Assembly (NCBI GenBank): GCA_050246915.1
Contig: JBFWVD010000009.1
Coordinates: 26,114 to 90,113 of the forward strand
Direction: 5' to 3'
Length of the DNA: 64,000 nt
DNA from: JBFWVD01 sp050246915
Lineage (GTDB): Bacteria > Actinomycetota > Acidimicrobiia > Acidimicrobiales > Ilumatobacteraceae
The notes under the pieces were generated by a model, which worked only from the letters and a program-made list of their open reading frames with translations, was not told the DNA's origin and did no database searches. This document shows positions 7,938 through 15,863 of the stretch, in pieces. Numbering within the stretch: position 1 is the first letter of the stretch; each line of letters starts with the position of its first letter. A program made the position numbers and the translations under genes.

Positions 7938-8935
7938 CAGCCCACCACGTTCTCGGTTCCGGCGAAGCGATGAAAAGTGACACCGGCCGCAGCCACTTCG
8001 TTCAGGAGGCTCGACGTGGCGATGGTCGCCACCGGATGGCTCCCGGATGGGAGTTGGACTCCCCCGGCACACTCCAGCACGACGGCTGCTGCCATGGCCG
8101 CGGCGGCCACGGCCGGGCGCTCGACCACGCCCATCACCTCGGTGACGCGGGCGACACCGCGCCGGCCGCGCACCTCGACGCGGATGGCCCCCACAGCGCC
8201 TTCGGGGTGAGGTGGGGTGAGCATGGGAAGCCAGGTCGTGAAGCGATCACGGCGGTTGGCCGCCATGCGTGAGGTGACGCGGGAGATGGATGGGTACGAC
8301 TCCACCAGCAGGAGTGGATCGGGCAGTTCGGCCCGATAGCAGTCGCGGGCGCCGAAGGGTTCGGGGAACCAGCACAGCTCTCGTCCAGAACCGCCTGGGC
8401 GATCGATCCACTCGCCGTCTCGCCAATCGAACGCCCACGATCCGAGCGCTCGATGGTGCTGTCGTGCACACGCCGGGCCACCAGTTCCCGCCTTGGCGAT
8501 GTGGATCTCTTCCGCTTCGTCCATCTGCGCCACGAGCCGGGAAGCCAGCAGGCACGAGAGCCCGGGAGCGAAACCGGACCCGACGACCACGGCGGTGCCC
8601 GACGCGGCGGCGCGGTCGCCGACGGCGAGCAGTTGGCGGACCGAATCGACGGAGTCGGCGGTGGACACGACGAGGGGGACGTTGCCGAGAAGTGCCGTAA
8701 CGATGTCGGGCTGATCACCCGACGGTGCGGCGAGGATGGCAGCGTCGAGCGATGCCGCGGCCAGACCACCCGCGGCGCGCTCCAGGCGATCACCGAAGCC
8801 CGCAGCAGCATCGCCTCGGGCCCGTGGACGTGAGCCATCCACCACCACGACGTGCCCGGCAGCGAGCAGGCGACGAACCACGCGAGAACCCACCGCACCG
8901 ACCCCGGCGACCCCGACGCGCAACGACGACGTCAT
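7934..8935 (-). CDS. NAD(P)-binding saccharopine-dehydrogenase/Gfo-Idh-like protein
   Basis: The 333-residue protein opens with a Rossmann fingerprint, VGVAGVGAVGSRVVRRLL, and an acidic end of beta-2 (VVVDGS). AAILAAPSGDQP and the GSGFAPGLSCLLA loop are typical of saccharopine-dehydrogenase-like reductases with a second substrate domain (residues about 125-290). The substrate is unknown. The gene overlaps the following hypothetical gene by four bases. The last 30 residues include HRFAGTENVVGW, which I do not recognise. Confidence 0.75.
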   Translation of the reverse strand: MTSSLRVGVAGVGAVGSRVVRRLLAAGHVVVVDGSRPRARGDAAAGFGDRLERAAGGLAAASLDAAILAAPSGDQPDIVTALLGNVPLVVSTADSVDSVRQLLAVGDRAAASGTAVVVGSGFAPGLSCLLASRLVAQMDEAEEIHIAKAGTGGPACARQHHRALGSWAFDWRDGEWIDRPGGSGRELCWFPEPFGARDCYRAELPDPLLLVESYPSISRVTSRMAANRRDRFTTWLPMLTPPHPEGAVGAIRVEVRGRRGVARVTEVMGVVERPAVAAAAMAAAVVLECAGGVQLPSGSHPVATIATSSLLNEVAAAGVTFHRFAGTENVVGW

Positions 8936-8984
8936 CGGCTCAGCATCTCACCGCGACCGCTCGCCGCGCCCAGCGTGATCGGCA

Positions 8985-9122
8985 TCACTTGAGTTCGGTG
9001 GGCGAGACCTCACGCCATCCGCCGCCTTGCGGGGGAACTCCCCCGCGGCCACGAAGGCGCAGGGCTGCAGCCATGAGACCGGCCACCGAGAGAGCCAGCA
9101 CAGCGCGGCGCAACGCTTTCAT
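8985..9122 (-). CDS. small single-span membrane protein (45 aa)
   Basis: A short protein starting MKALRRAVLALSVAG, with one hydrophobic helix, a basic LRLRGRGG turn and a polar tail ending GGWREVSPTELK. The ATG at 9122 has a good ribosome site, GAAGGGA about six bases upstream, which favours it over the in-frame ATGs at 9137 and 9173. I recall similar actinobacterial mini-proteins with a PPQxGGWREL-type tail, but their function is not known. Confidence 0.65.
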   Translation of the reverse strand: MKALRRAVLALSVAGLMAAALRLRGRGGVPPQGGGWREVSPTELK

Positions 9123-9307
9123 CCCACGTCCCTTCATCGAAGCGAAGCTCCAGCCAATCGAAGCCGAGGCCAATGTACCGAGCCTCAGCCGCTATCGCCT
9201 GACCCTCCGTCGGATCAGGCCACGACCTGATCTTGCCGCACCGGGAACTCGCGCTGCATCACGTGCATCTGCTCGATCAACACACCGACAACACCGGGAG
9301 ATCAACA

Positions 9308-9928
9308 ATGCGCAGCACCTTGGTTCGCACGATCGGGAAGATCGTCCTCGGGCTCGGTGGCGTCGCCGCTGCCTTCGCCCTCCACAACGCACAACGCAAT
9401 CTGGCAATAGATACCGCACGCATGCAAACGCCGCACTATCGCGGCCCTGGAGCCTGTTCGTTGCTCCCCCAGCAAGATCTCGCCGCCTTGACCCCGGCCG
9501 GGTTCACCATGTTGCCCGGGCAGGAGAGCGACCTCAGCGACACCGCCAGCACAACGATCAACGGTCGGCGAGGCCGTAGCCAGTCGGTGGAGTTCGACGT
9601 GCGAGCGGGAAGTGAGTGCACGATCGCGCTGCAGGCGCCCGACGGCACCGCCGCGGTGTTGCAACTCCGGGCTGCCATCACCTACGACCGCGCGTGGCTC
9701 GGCTTGGCGACCAGTGAGGGTGCGACCACCGAGGTGGTCACCGAAGGAATCGACCCGGCGGTGAACGCTGCCTTGGTGAACGCGACCATCGATGGGTCCA
9801 AGCTCTGCTCCGTCTCGATGACCTGGAAGACGTTCGAGAACGAGCGGGTGACCGTCACGAGCATGGGGCTCGAGGGCTGCGATCTCGTGCGCGCCGTGGC
9901 CGCTCCGCTGTCATTCGGCGTGCGATGA
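9308..9928 (+). CDS. secreted or membrane-anchored hypothetical protein, DUF3558-like
   Basis: The 206-residue protein has an N-terminal hydrophobic segment (IVLGLGGVAAAFAL) after a basic start, consistent with a signal anchor. The extracytoplasmic part has paired cysteines (GACSLL, SECTIAL, KLCSVS, EGCDLV) and a pattern reminiscent of DUF3558 lipoproteins (CSLLPQQDLAALTPAGF), but no lipobox. ATG at 9308 has GGGAG seven bases upstream. Function unknown; the DUF3558 similarity is by eye only. Confidence 0.6.
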   Translation: MRSTLVRTIGKIVLGLGGVAAAFALHNAQRNLAIDTARMQTPHYRGPGACSLLPQQDLAALTPAGFTMLPGQESDLSDTASTTINGRRGRSQSVEFDVRAGSECTIALQAPDGTAAVLQLRAAITYDRAWLGLATSEGATTEVVTEGIDPAVNAALVNATIDGSKLCSVSMTWKTFENERVTVTSMGLEGCDLVRAVAAPLSFGVR

Positions 9929-9983
9929 GTCGCCGGGCGCTACGGACCGTCCTGATGGGTCTTGCGCTCCCAAGGGGCATCGG

Positions 9984-10685
9984 TCAGATGCGTTTGAAAC
10001 TCGCAGTCGTCTGGGCGAGTCCGCTGGTGTAGGCGATCGAGAGCTCGTTGGCGCTGCAAGTGGCCGGACCTCCGGTCAATGGCGGGATGTCGGTCGGGGT
10101 CGGCATCGGTACGTTCACCGACACGCCACCCATCGTGCCGGTGAAGTTGCCCCAACCTCCTTGGATGGAGGTGTTGGTGATGCGCAGGTTGCCACCGTCG
10201 ATCACGTACGTGCCGTCGAACCGCTGATCGAGCGCACCGGACACCGAGCCGTTCGGGACGGTGAAGGTGGCCACGATGTTCACGAACTGACGTGCCGCCG
10301 AACCCGTGAAGTCGAGCGTCATCGACCCGGTGGTGGTGATGGGGATGCCGGGGAGAAGGGTCGTGAGTAGCGCGCTGGTCGCCGCATCATCGAGGAGCCA
10401 GCTGCCTTGCACACACGAGTCCGTCAGCCCACCCGCAGCACTCGCCGGCGGCGAGGCCGTGGTCGGCGAGTTGGCTGTCGTCGACGCTCCCGACGTCGGC
10501 GCCGCGGTCGAGGCCGTGATGGTCGCAGGCGCTGTGCTCGCGACCGCGCCTGAGCTCGCCACCGCGACGTCGCCCGTCGCAACGGTGGTGGTCGTCGAGT
10601 CACTCGAGGAGTCGGAGTCGCCGCATGCCACGAGAGCGACACTGCCAACCAACATCAACGCCAAGATCCGCTGTTCTCGTCGCAT
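9984..10685 (-). CDS. lipoprotein with Ser/Thr/Ala-rich stalk and META-like beta domain
   Basis: The 233-residue protein has a lipobox LVAC (Cys about residue 21). A low-complexity stalk of Ser, Thr and Ala follows (about residues 25-85), then a C-terminal domain starting CVQGSWLLDD and continuing with beta-rich segments (FTVPNGSVSGALDQRFDGTY). The start at 10685 is supported by GGAGGT five bases upstream. The domain resembles small lipocalin/META-type beta folds, but no catalytic residues are evident. It is exported to the outer face of the membrane; its role is unknown. Confidence 0.65.
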   Translation of the reverse strand: MRREQRILALMLVGSVALVACGDSDSSSDSTTTTVATGDVAVASSGAVASTAPATITASTAAPTSGASTTANSPTTASPPASAAGGLTDSCVQGSWLLDDAATSALLTTLLPGIPITTTGSMTLDFTGSAARQFVNIVATFTVPNGSVSGALDQRFDGTYVIDGGNLRITNTSIQGGWGNFTGTMGGVSVNVPMPTPTDIPPLTGGPATCSANELSIAYTSGLAQTTASFKRI

Positions 10686-10764
10686 TCGCCACCTCCATCG
10701 ATCGTCGACCATCGATCGGCCGCGCCACGACGTCAGTTGAGCATGCTCATCACGATCGTTGCCG

Positions 10765-11415
10765 TCACGGTTCGTCGATGGCATCGAGCCACTCGCCCCA
10801 GTAGTGGCGCCAGTACTCGGCAGCGTCCACATCGCTCAGCCCGTTGTGTTCAACGGTCACCTTCGTTCGCCCACCGGCGGTCGTCGCAGCCGAGATCACT
10901 GCGATGCCGTCGCCGATGGCGATGCGTAACGCCTTGGACGATGGACGGGACCGCAACTCACTGTCATGCCCCGCCAACAGCTCGGCCCGATCGTCGGCGT
11001 CGAGCAACATGGCTCGGAGCGCGCCGACATCGATGGCAACGGTCTTGGATCGCGCCGCGGTGAACGATCCATCGGCCTTCTGATACGGGAGCCTCAGCCC
11101 GGTGATGCGCTCGTAGCCGACGGTGACGCTCTGGGCCCACCAACTGTCGAGGCCGTGGAGGCTCTGGACGTGTGCGGCGATGGCTCGATGACCATCGATG
11201 TCAGATGATCGAGCATCGATGAGATCGCACCAGTCGTCCCACCCTCGACCGGTGGCGGCACGTACCGCGTCATCGCTCACATCGGGAGCCGAGACCCAAC
11301 GACGTCGACGCGACGTCGCCTCGGCAATGAGAGCAGCTCGTGCGGCGTTGTAGCGCTCGCCCGTCGATGCCATTCGGGCGCGCACTCGGCGCTTGAACGA
11401 TTCCTGTCGAGTCAT
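10765..11415 (-). CDS. DUF4287-like / SRPBCC-like hypothetical protein
   Basis: The 216-residue protein has an N-terminal basic helix (MTRQESFKRRVRARM), a middle region matching the DUF4287 pattern (TGRGWDDWCDLIDA, then HGLDSWWAQSVTVGYE) and a C-terminal region like SRPBCC/AHSA1 domains (FTAARSKTVAIDV, VTVEHNGL, EYWRHYWGEWLD). I know related proteins only as uncharacterised. The ATG at 11415 aligns best with the N-terminal domain; a longer frame adds 15 unrelated residues. No obvious operon partner. Confidence 0.7.
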   Translation of the reverse strand: MTRQESFKRRVRARMASTGERYNAARAALIAEATSRRRRWVSAPDVSDDAVRAATGRGWDDWCDLIDARSSDIDGHRAIAAHVQSLHGLDSWWAQSVTVGYERITGLRLPYQKADGSFTAARSKTVAIDVGALRAMLLDADDRAELLAGHDSELRSRPSSKALRIAIGDGIAVISAATTAGGRTKVTVEHNGLSDVDAAEYWRHYWGEWLDAIDEP

Positions 11416-11650
11416 GTCGCACACTCCGTTCCACAACGGCGAACGCCTTCGGCATCCCACGCGTACCGACGTTCGCCTTGGGCACGTCAGCTGGGTTGCG
11501 ACTCACTCTCGAACACGCCGCCGAGCACTCGTGGTCCCCTTTGCCTCCCCGACTCGGTGGCGTGGGCACCGAAGAAGGCGGGCGCGGCTGACGCCCTCGG
11601 CGACAAGAGTACCCGGCCAGCGCCGGCTCGATTCGCGGACCTGACGCGGT
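11416..11650. other. stretch without a recognised gene
   Basis: Between the DUF4287-like gene and the tRNA-Ile terminator I see no credible coding region, RNA gene or repeat. Open frames here lack ribosome sites and recognisable motifs. It probably holds the promoter of the DUF4287-like gene. Confidence 0.5.
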
Positions 11651-11685
11651 CCGGAAAAAGCGAAAGACCCCCCGTTCGGGAGGCC
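11651..11685 (-). terminator. rho-independent terminator after tRNA-Ile
   Basis: On the minus strand GGCCTCCC and GGGGGGTC can pair (eight pairs, two of them wobble) around a GAAC tetraloop, and the stem is followed by TTTCGCTTTTTCC. It lies 26 bases past the 3' end of the tRNA. Confidence 0.75.
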
Positions 11686-11711
11686 TTCACACGTTCTAGC
11701 TGGTTGTTCAG

Positions 11712-11785
11712 TGGGGCTAGCAAGAATCGAACTTGCGACCTCATCCTTATCAGGGATGCGCTCTAACCGACTGAGCTATAGCCCC
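11712..11785 (-). tRNA. ileT: tRNA-Ile (anticodon GAT)
   Basis: The minus strand folds as a full cloverleaf: acceptor GGGGCTA/TAGCCCC, D-arm GCTC..GAGC, anticodon arm CATCC-CTGATAA-GGATG with anticodon GAT, T-arm GCAAG-TTCGATT-CTTGC and discriminator A. The CCA end is not encoded. It stands near gyrA and the DUF3566 gene, as in other actinobacteria, but no tRNA-Ala follows in the window. Confidence 0.95.
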
Positions 11786-11823
11786 GGAGCGCAGGCACGA
11801 TAGCGGAGCAAATGGCCTCGGCG

Positions 11824-12750
11824 TCAATCGGTTCGCCGGATCTCCTCTTCGAGCACCGTCACCCGCACCCCGCCGGTGAGGTCGCTGATGAGGTTGAAGA
11901 ACACGGCCATCGTGACGGTGGCCGCCGTTCCGGCGATGACGAGTACGAGCCCAAGCAGCCATGACGCCCGGAAGATCTCGCCGCCGTTGAAGGCGAACGA
12001 GTCCAACGCAAACGTCTTGGCGATGAAGTTCTCGAGGTTGTCGAGCGTGCCGGTGGAGTTGACCACCGACCACAGCAACACGCCCGCCACCAGGAGGACG
12101 AGGTAGGTCGTGAGCCAGAAGATGGCCGCAACCTTGAAAACGCTCCAGGCATCAACGCGTCGAACGACCCGGACCACGCGGCGAACCCGCGGACGTTGAC
12201 GCACGCCAGCTCGACGGGCCGCGGGTGACATCGGTATGACCGTCTCGACCTGCGGGGCCGTGGGGGGCAGCACAGGGAGTTGCTCGGTGTTCGACCCGAC
12301 CGAGGTGGGGGTGGGGGTGGGTTCGACGCCAGCCACTCGGGGGCCGCGATCACTGATCCCGACACCCCCGCTGCTCCCGGTATCACGGTCGACCTGCGGG
12401 ATTCGACCGGTTGGGCTGGTCCGATCGTCATCGACTGGTCGGACCGCGAGGTCGCTCGCTGAGCGGCTCATGGTCGGCTGGCCCATTGCTGCTCGCAAGG
12501 CCGGCGAATCGTCGCCCGGCGCCTCGAACCATGGTGTCGGAGCGTTGGGGGACTCGTCTTCCACGAGCCATGATCGGTCGGCAGCATCGCTCGCTCCAGT
12601 GTTCGGGCGAGCTTTGCTGGTCTTCGATGCGGTGGCCGCGGCGGCTCGAGGGGCAGCGCGTTTGGCGCCCGCTTTCGCTGGACGCGACGTGCGGCCTGCA
12701 GGTCCCTTGTCCGGCACCCCGGCCCGATCAGACGCATCGTCAGCCGGCAC
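11824..12750 (-). CDS. DUF3566 transmembrane protein
   Basis: The 308-residue protein has a long disordered N-terminus rich in Ala, Pro, Asp and Arg (about residues 1-195). A basic RRVVRVVRRVD stretch and a C-terminal DUF3566 domain with two membrane helices follow (WLTTYLVLLVAGVLLWSVV and WLLGLVLVIAGTAATVTMAV), with FNLISDLTGGVRVTVLEE at the end. In actinobacteria this gene typically sits beside gyrA, as here. It is probably an inner-membrane protein of unknown role. GTG at 12750 overlaps the TadE-like gene's stop by 11 bases. Confidence 0.88.
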   Translation of the reverse strand: MPADDASDRAGVPDKGPAGRTSRPAKAGAKRAAPRAAAATASKTSKARPNTGASDAADRSWLVEDESPNAPTPWFEAPGDDSPALRAAMGQPTMSRSASDLAVRPVDDDRTSPTGRIPQVDRDTGSSGGVGISDRGPRVAGVEPTPTPTSVGSNTEQLPVLPPTAPQVETVIPMSPAARRAGVRQRPRVRRVVRVVRRVDAWSVFKVAAIFWLTTYLVLLVAGVLLWSVVNSTGTLDNLENFIAKTFALDSFAFNGGEIFRASWLLGLVLVIAGTAATVTMAVFFNLISDLTGGVRVTVLEEEIRRTD

Positions 12751-13144
12751 GAGGCGGAGTGTACGTGCCAGGACCCGCGTCGCGGTCGGCAGGTGACCCG
12801 ATCACCATCTCGAGCGACGCTGTCGCCCGCGCTCGCGCACGGCCAACGACCACGGTGACCTCCACCGTTCCATCGCTGTCGCGGTAGTCGACGACGTGCC
12901 CGCCGTTGGCCGAAGCCAACGCCTCGGCTCGTGGTCGCCCACCCAGAGCTGCGGCCAACGCTGCCGCATCGGCGGCGGTGCGGGCCCGGGCTGCATCGGT
13001 GACACCACGTCCGACCGTCGCGACGATCACCAACGCAATCGTCGCCATCACCAGCGCGCCGATCATCATCAGCAACGCTGCTTGGCCCGCGTCACGTGCC
13101 CTGTCGGTGAACGGCGCAGTGCTTCGCCATCGTGCTCTCATCAC
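12740..13144 (-). CDS. TadE/TadG-like pilus-type membrane protein
   Basis: The 134-residue protein has one N-terminal membrane helix (AALLMMIGALVMATIALVIV) after DAGQ, followed by TAADAAALAAALGG. That is the hallmark of TadE/TadG-like pseudopilin-type proteins including the actinobacterial helicase/secretion-neighbourhood family. Such proteins usually sit beside tad/secretion ATPase genes; none is adjacent here. It lies between gyrA and DUF3566. Its processing and function are unknown. Confidence 0.65.
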   Translation of the reverse strand: MMRARWRSTAPFTDRARDAGQAALLMMIGALVMATIALVIVATVGRGVTDAARARTAADAAALAAALGGRPRAEALASANGGHVVDYRDSDGTVEVTVVVGRARARATASLEMVIGSPADRDAGPGTYTPPRAG

Positions 13145-13230
13145 ATCGTCCCGTGTACCGCCGCCCCCAGGGCGGAGTGTGGACCCACAGGCCGATGGAG
13201 GACCGTGATGGTCCGAGGAGTTGTCGACTC

Positions 13231-13260
13231 GAGCGGCCCATCCGATGCGATGGGCCGCTC
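13231..13260 (-). terminator. strong hairpin after gyrA
   Basis: GAGCGGCCCAT and ATGGGCCGCTC pair perfectly (11 bp) around an eight-base loop, 12 bases beyond the gyrA stop. There is no U-run on the minus strand, so it may be an attenuator, a Rho-dependent end or an mRNA-stabilising stem. Confidence 0.55.
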
Positions 13261-13271
13261 TGCAGATCAGG

Positions 13272-15848
13272 TCAGTCTTCGTCGACGCTGGAGATGACCG
13301 CGACGGAGGCGACGCTGTCGCCGTCGTCGAGGTTCATGATCTTCACACCCATCGCATCACGACCGAGCGGTGCGTGACCGATCTCGCGGATGGGCATGCG
13401 GATGATGACGCCGTTGTTCGACACCGCCATCACCTCGTCGTCAGGGTTGGCCACCATGAACGCGCTGCGCACGAACCCACGCTTGGCCACGAGCCTGATG
13501 GCCCGAACCCCTTGGCCACCACGACCCTGTGGACTGAACTCGCTCAGCTTGGTGCGCTTACCGAAACCGGCCTCGGTGATGATGAGGATGACCGCGTCGT
13601 CGTGAGCGATATCGGCCCCGACCACCGAGTCTCCGGGGCGCAGCTTCATGCCGCGGACGCCCGCGGTATCACGACCCATGGGTCGCACCTGCTCGTCGTC
13701 GTTGGTGAAGCGGATACCCATGCCGTGCTTGGACACCATGAGCACATCTTCCGTGCCATTGGTCTGCAACACATCGATGAGACGGTCACCGTCGCGCAGG
13801 CTGATGGCGATGAAACCCTCGCGGCGACTCTTGTCGTACTCCGACATGAGCGTCTTCTTCACCTGACCTTGTTCGGTGGCGAAGAAGAGGTACTTGTTGG
13901 TCTCGTAGTCGCGTGTGTCGACGATGGCCTGGATGCGCTCATCGGGAGCCAGGTTGATGAGGTTCACGATGGGGATGCCCTTGGCGGTGCGATCACGTTC
14001 GGGGATCTCATGGCCGCGTAGGCGATACACCTTGCCGGTGTTGGAGAAGAACAACAGATACGCGTGGGCGGACGTGTGCAGCACATGGCGCACCGTGTCC
14101 TCGTCCTTGAGCGTGCCGCCCTTCACGCCGCGCCCGCCGCGACCTTGGGTCTTGAACACGTTGGCTTCGACGGACTTGATGTAGCCGGCCTTCGTCATGG
14201 TGACGACGAGTTCCTTGTCGTCGACGAGATCCTCGATGCTCATGTCGCCTGGATCGAAGGTGATGATCGCCTTGCGGGGCGTGGCGAACTTCTCCTTGAT
14301 GTCGGCCAACTCATCAGCGATGACCTGACGCTTGCGACCATCGTCGGCGAGGATCGACTGCAGATCGGCGATGAGTTCGCGCAGTTCGTTCATCTCGGTC
14401 TCGAGCTCGATCCGGCTCAGCCGGGTGAGCGAACCGAGCCGCATGTCGAGGATGTAGTTGGCCTGGATCTCACTGAACGAGAACGGCTCGTTCATCAGTC
14501 CGTCACGAGCCGCGGGGCGATCGTCCGAGGCGCGGATGAGGGCGATGATCTCGTCGATCACGTTGAGGGCGCGGATGAGACCCTCGAGGATGTGGGCGCG
14601 ATCTTGCGCCTTCTGCAGGCGATGCTCACTGCGTCGGGTGATGACCTCGATCTGATGGGCCACATAGGCAACGAGCGCGTCGCGCAGGTTGAGTGTGCGT
14701 GGCACGCCATCGACGAGGGCCACCATGTTCACACCGAAGCTGGTCTGCAGCGGGGTGAGCTTGTACAGGTTGTTGAGCACCACGTTGGCGTTGGCGTCGC
14801 GCTTGAGGCCCACGACGAGTTCGGTGTGATCTCCGTGTGAGAAGTTCTCGATGGAGGCGATGCCTTCGAGTTCGCGTGATTCCACCAGTTCCTTGATGCG
14901 ACCGGCAATGGAACCGATGGACGCCTGATAGGGCAACTCGGTGACGATGATGGAGAGACGCCCGCCCTTGCCCTTCTTGTCGGCGCCGTACTCACCGATC
15001 TCGGCCTTGGCTCGCATGCGGATGGAGCCGCGGCCGGTGCGATACGCGTCCATGATGCCCTGGCGCCCGAGGATGAGCCCACCGGTCGGGAAGTCGGGGC
15101 CCTTCACGAACTGCATCAGCTCGTCGGGCGTCGCATCCGGGTTTGTCAACAGAAGATGCACGACCGCGTCGATGACCTCACCGAGGTTGTGCGGTGGGAT
15201 GTTGGTGGCCATGCCCACCGCGATGCCCTGCGAACCGTTCACCAACAGGTTGGGGAAACGGCTGGGGAGAACCACCGGTTCGGTGAACTCACCGGAGTAG
15301 TTGTCGCGGAAGTCGACGGTGCCCTCTTCGAGACCGTCGAGCAACTGCAGCGAGATGGGCGCGAGGCGGCATTCGGTGTATCGCTCGGCTGCCGCTCCGT
15401 CGTCGGGTGAACCGAAGTTGCCGTGACCATCGATGAGCGGATGACGAATGGAGAAGTCCTGCGTCATGCGAACGAGCGCGTCGTAGATGGCCGAGTTGCC
15501 GTGCGGGTGGTACTTACCCATCACGTCACCGGTGACGCGTGCGCACTTCACGTGCGGACGGTTGGGCTGCAGGCCCATGTCGTACATGCCGTAGAGGATG
15601 CGGCGGTGTACCGGCTTGAGGCCATCACGCGCGTCGGGCAGCGCCCGGCTCATGATGACGCTCATGGCGTACTCGATGAACGAGCGCTCCATCTCTTCTT
15701 GGATCTCGATCGGCTCGACGCCGTCGGGATAGACGGTGCTACCGCCACTTCCACTGCTACCACTGCCACCATCGGCGGCAACCGGAGTTGACGCGTCTGG
15801 TTCCGGCTCGTCGTTGGGCGTGTCTTCGTTGGGGGGGAGGTCAGTCAT
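13272..15848 (-). CDS. gyrA: DNA gyrase subunit A
   Basis: The 858-residue protein is full length. It has the acidic, Gly/Ser-rich N-terminus, the breakage-reunion domain with catalytic Tyr157 in ERYTECRLAP and the quinolone-pocket motif HGNSAIYDALVRM (Ser119 and Asp123 correspond to Ser83 and Asp87 of E. coli). The C-terminal wrapping beta-propeller carries a gyrase box reading QGRGGRG, and a later blade has QGRGGQG. With GyrB it introduces negative supercoils. It lies 15 bases after gyrB, so the two are cotranscribed. Ser at the pocket position predicts the quinolone-sensitive form. Confidence 0.97.
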   Translation of the reverse strand: MTDLPPNEDTPNDEPEPDASTPVAADGGSGSSGSGGSTVYPDGVEPIEIQEEMERSFIEYAMSVIMSRALPDARDGLKPVHRRILYGMYDMGLQPNRPHVKCARVTGDVMGKYHPHGNSAIYDALVRMTQDFSIRHPLIDGHGNFGSPDDGAAAERYTECRLAPISLQLLDGLEEGTVDFRDNYSGEFTEPVVLPSRFPNLLVNGSQGIAVGMATNIPPHNLGEVIDAVVHLLLTNPDATPDELMQFVKGPDFPTGGLILGRQGIMDAYRTGRGSIRMRAKAEIGEYGADKKGKGGRLSIIVTELPYQASIGSIAGRIKELVESRELEGIASIENFSHGDHTELVVGLKRDANANVVLNNLYKLTPLQTSFGVNMVALVDGVPRTLNLRDALVAYVAHQIEVITRRSEHRLQKAQDRAHILEGLIRALNVIDEIIALIRASDDRPAARDGLMNEPFSFSEIQANYILDMRLGSLTRLSRIELETEMNELRELIADLQSILADDGRKRQVIADELADIKEKFATPRKAIITFDPGDMSIEDLVDDKELVVTMTKAGYIKSVEANVFKTQGRGGRGVKGGTLKDEDTVRHVLHTSAHAYLLFFSNTGKVYRLRGHEIPERDRTAKGIPIVNLINLAPDERIQAIVDTRDYETNKYLFFATEQGQVKKTLMSEYDKSRREGFIAISLRDGDRLIDVLQTNGTEDVLMVSKHGMGIRFTNDDEQVRPMGRDTAGVRGMKLRPGDSVVGADIAHDDAVILIITEAGFGKRTKLSEFSPQGRGGQGVRAIRLVAKRGFVRSAFMVANPDDEVMAVSNNGVIIRMPIREIGHAPLGRDAMGVKIMNLDDGDSVASVAVISSVDED

Positions 15849-15863
15849 GAATCGGTTCCGGGA

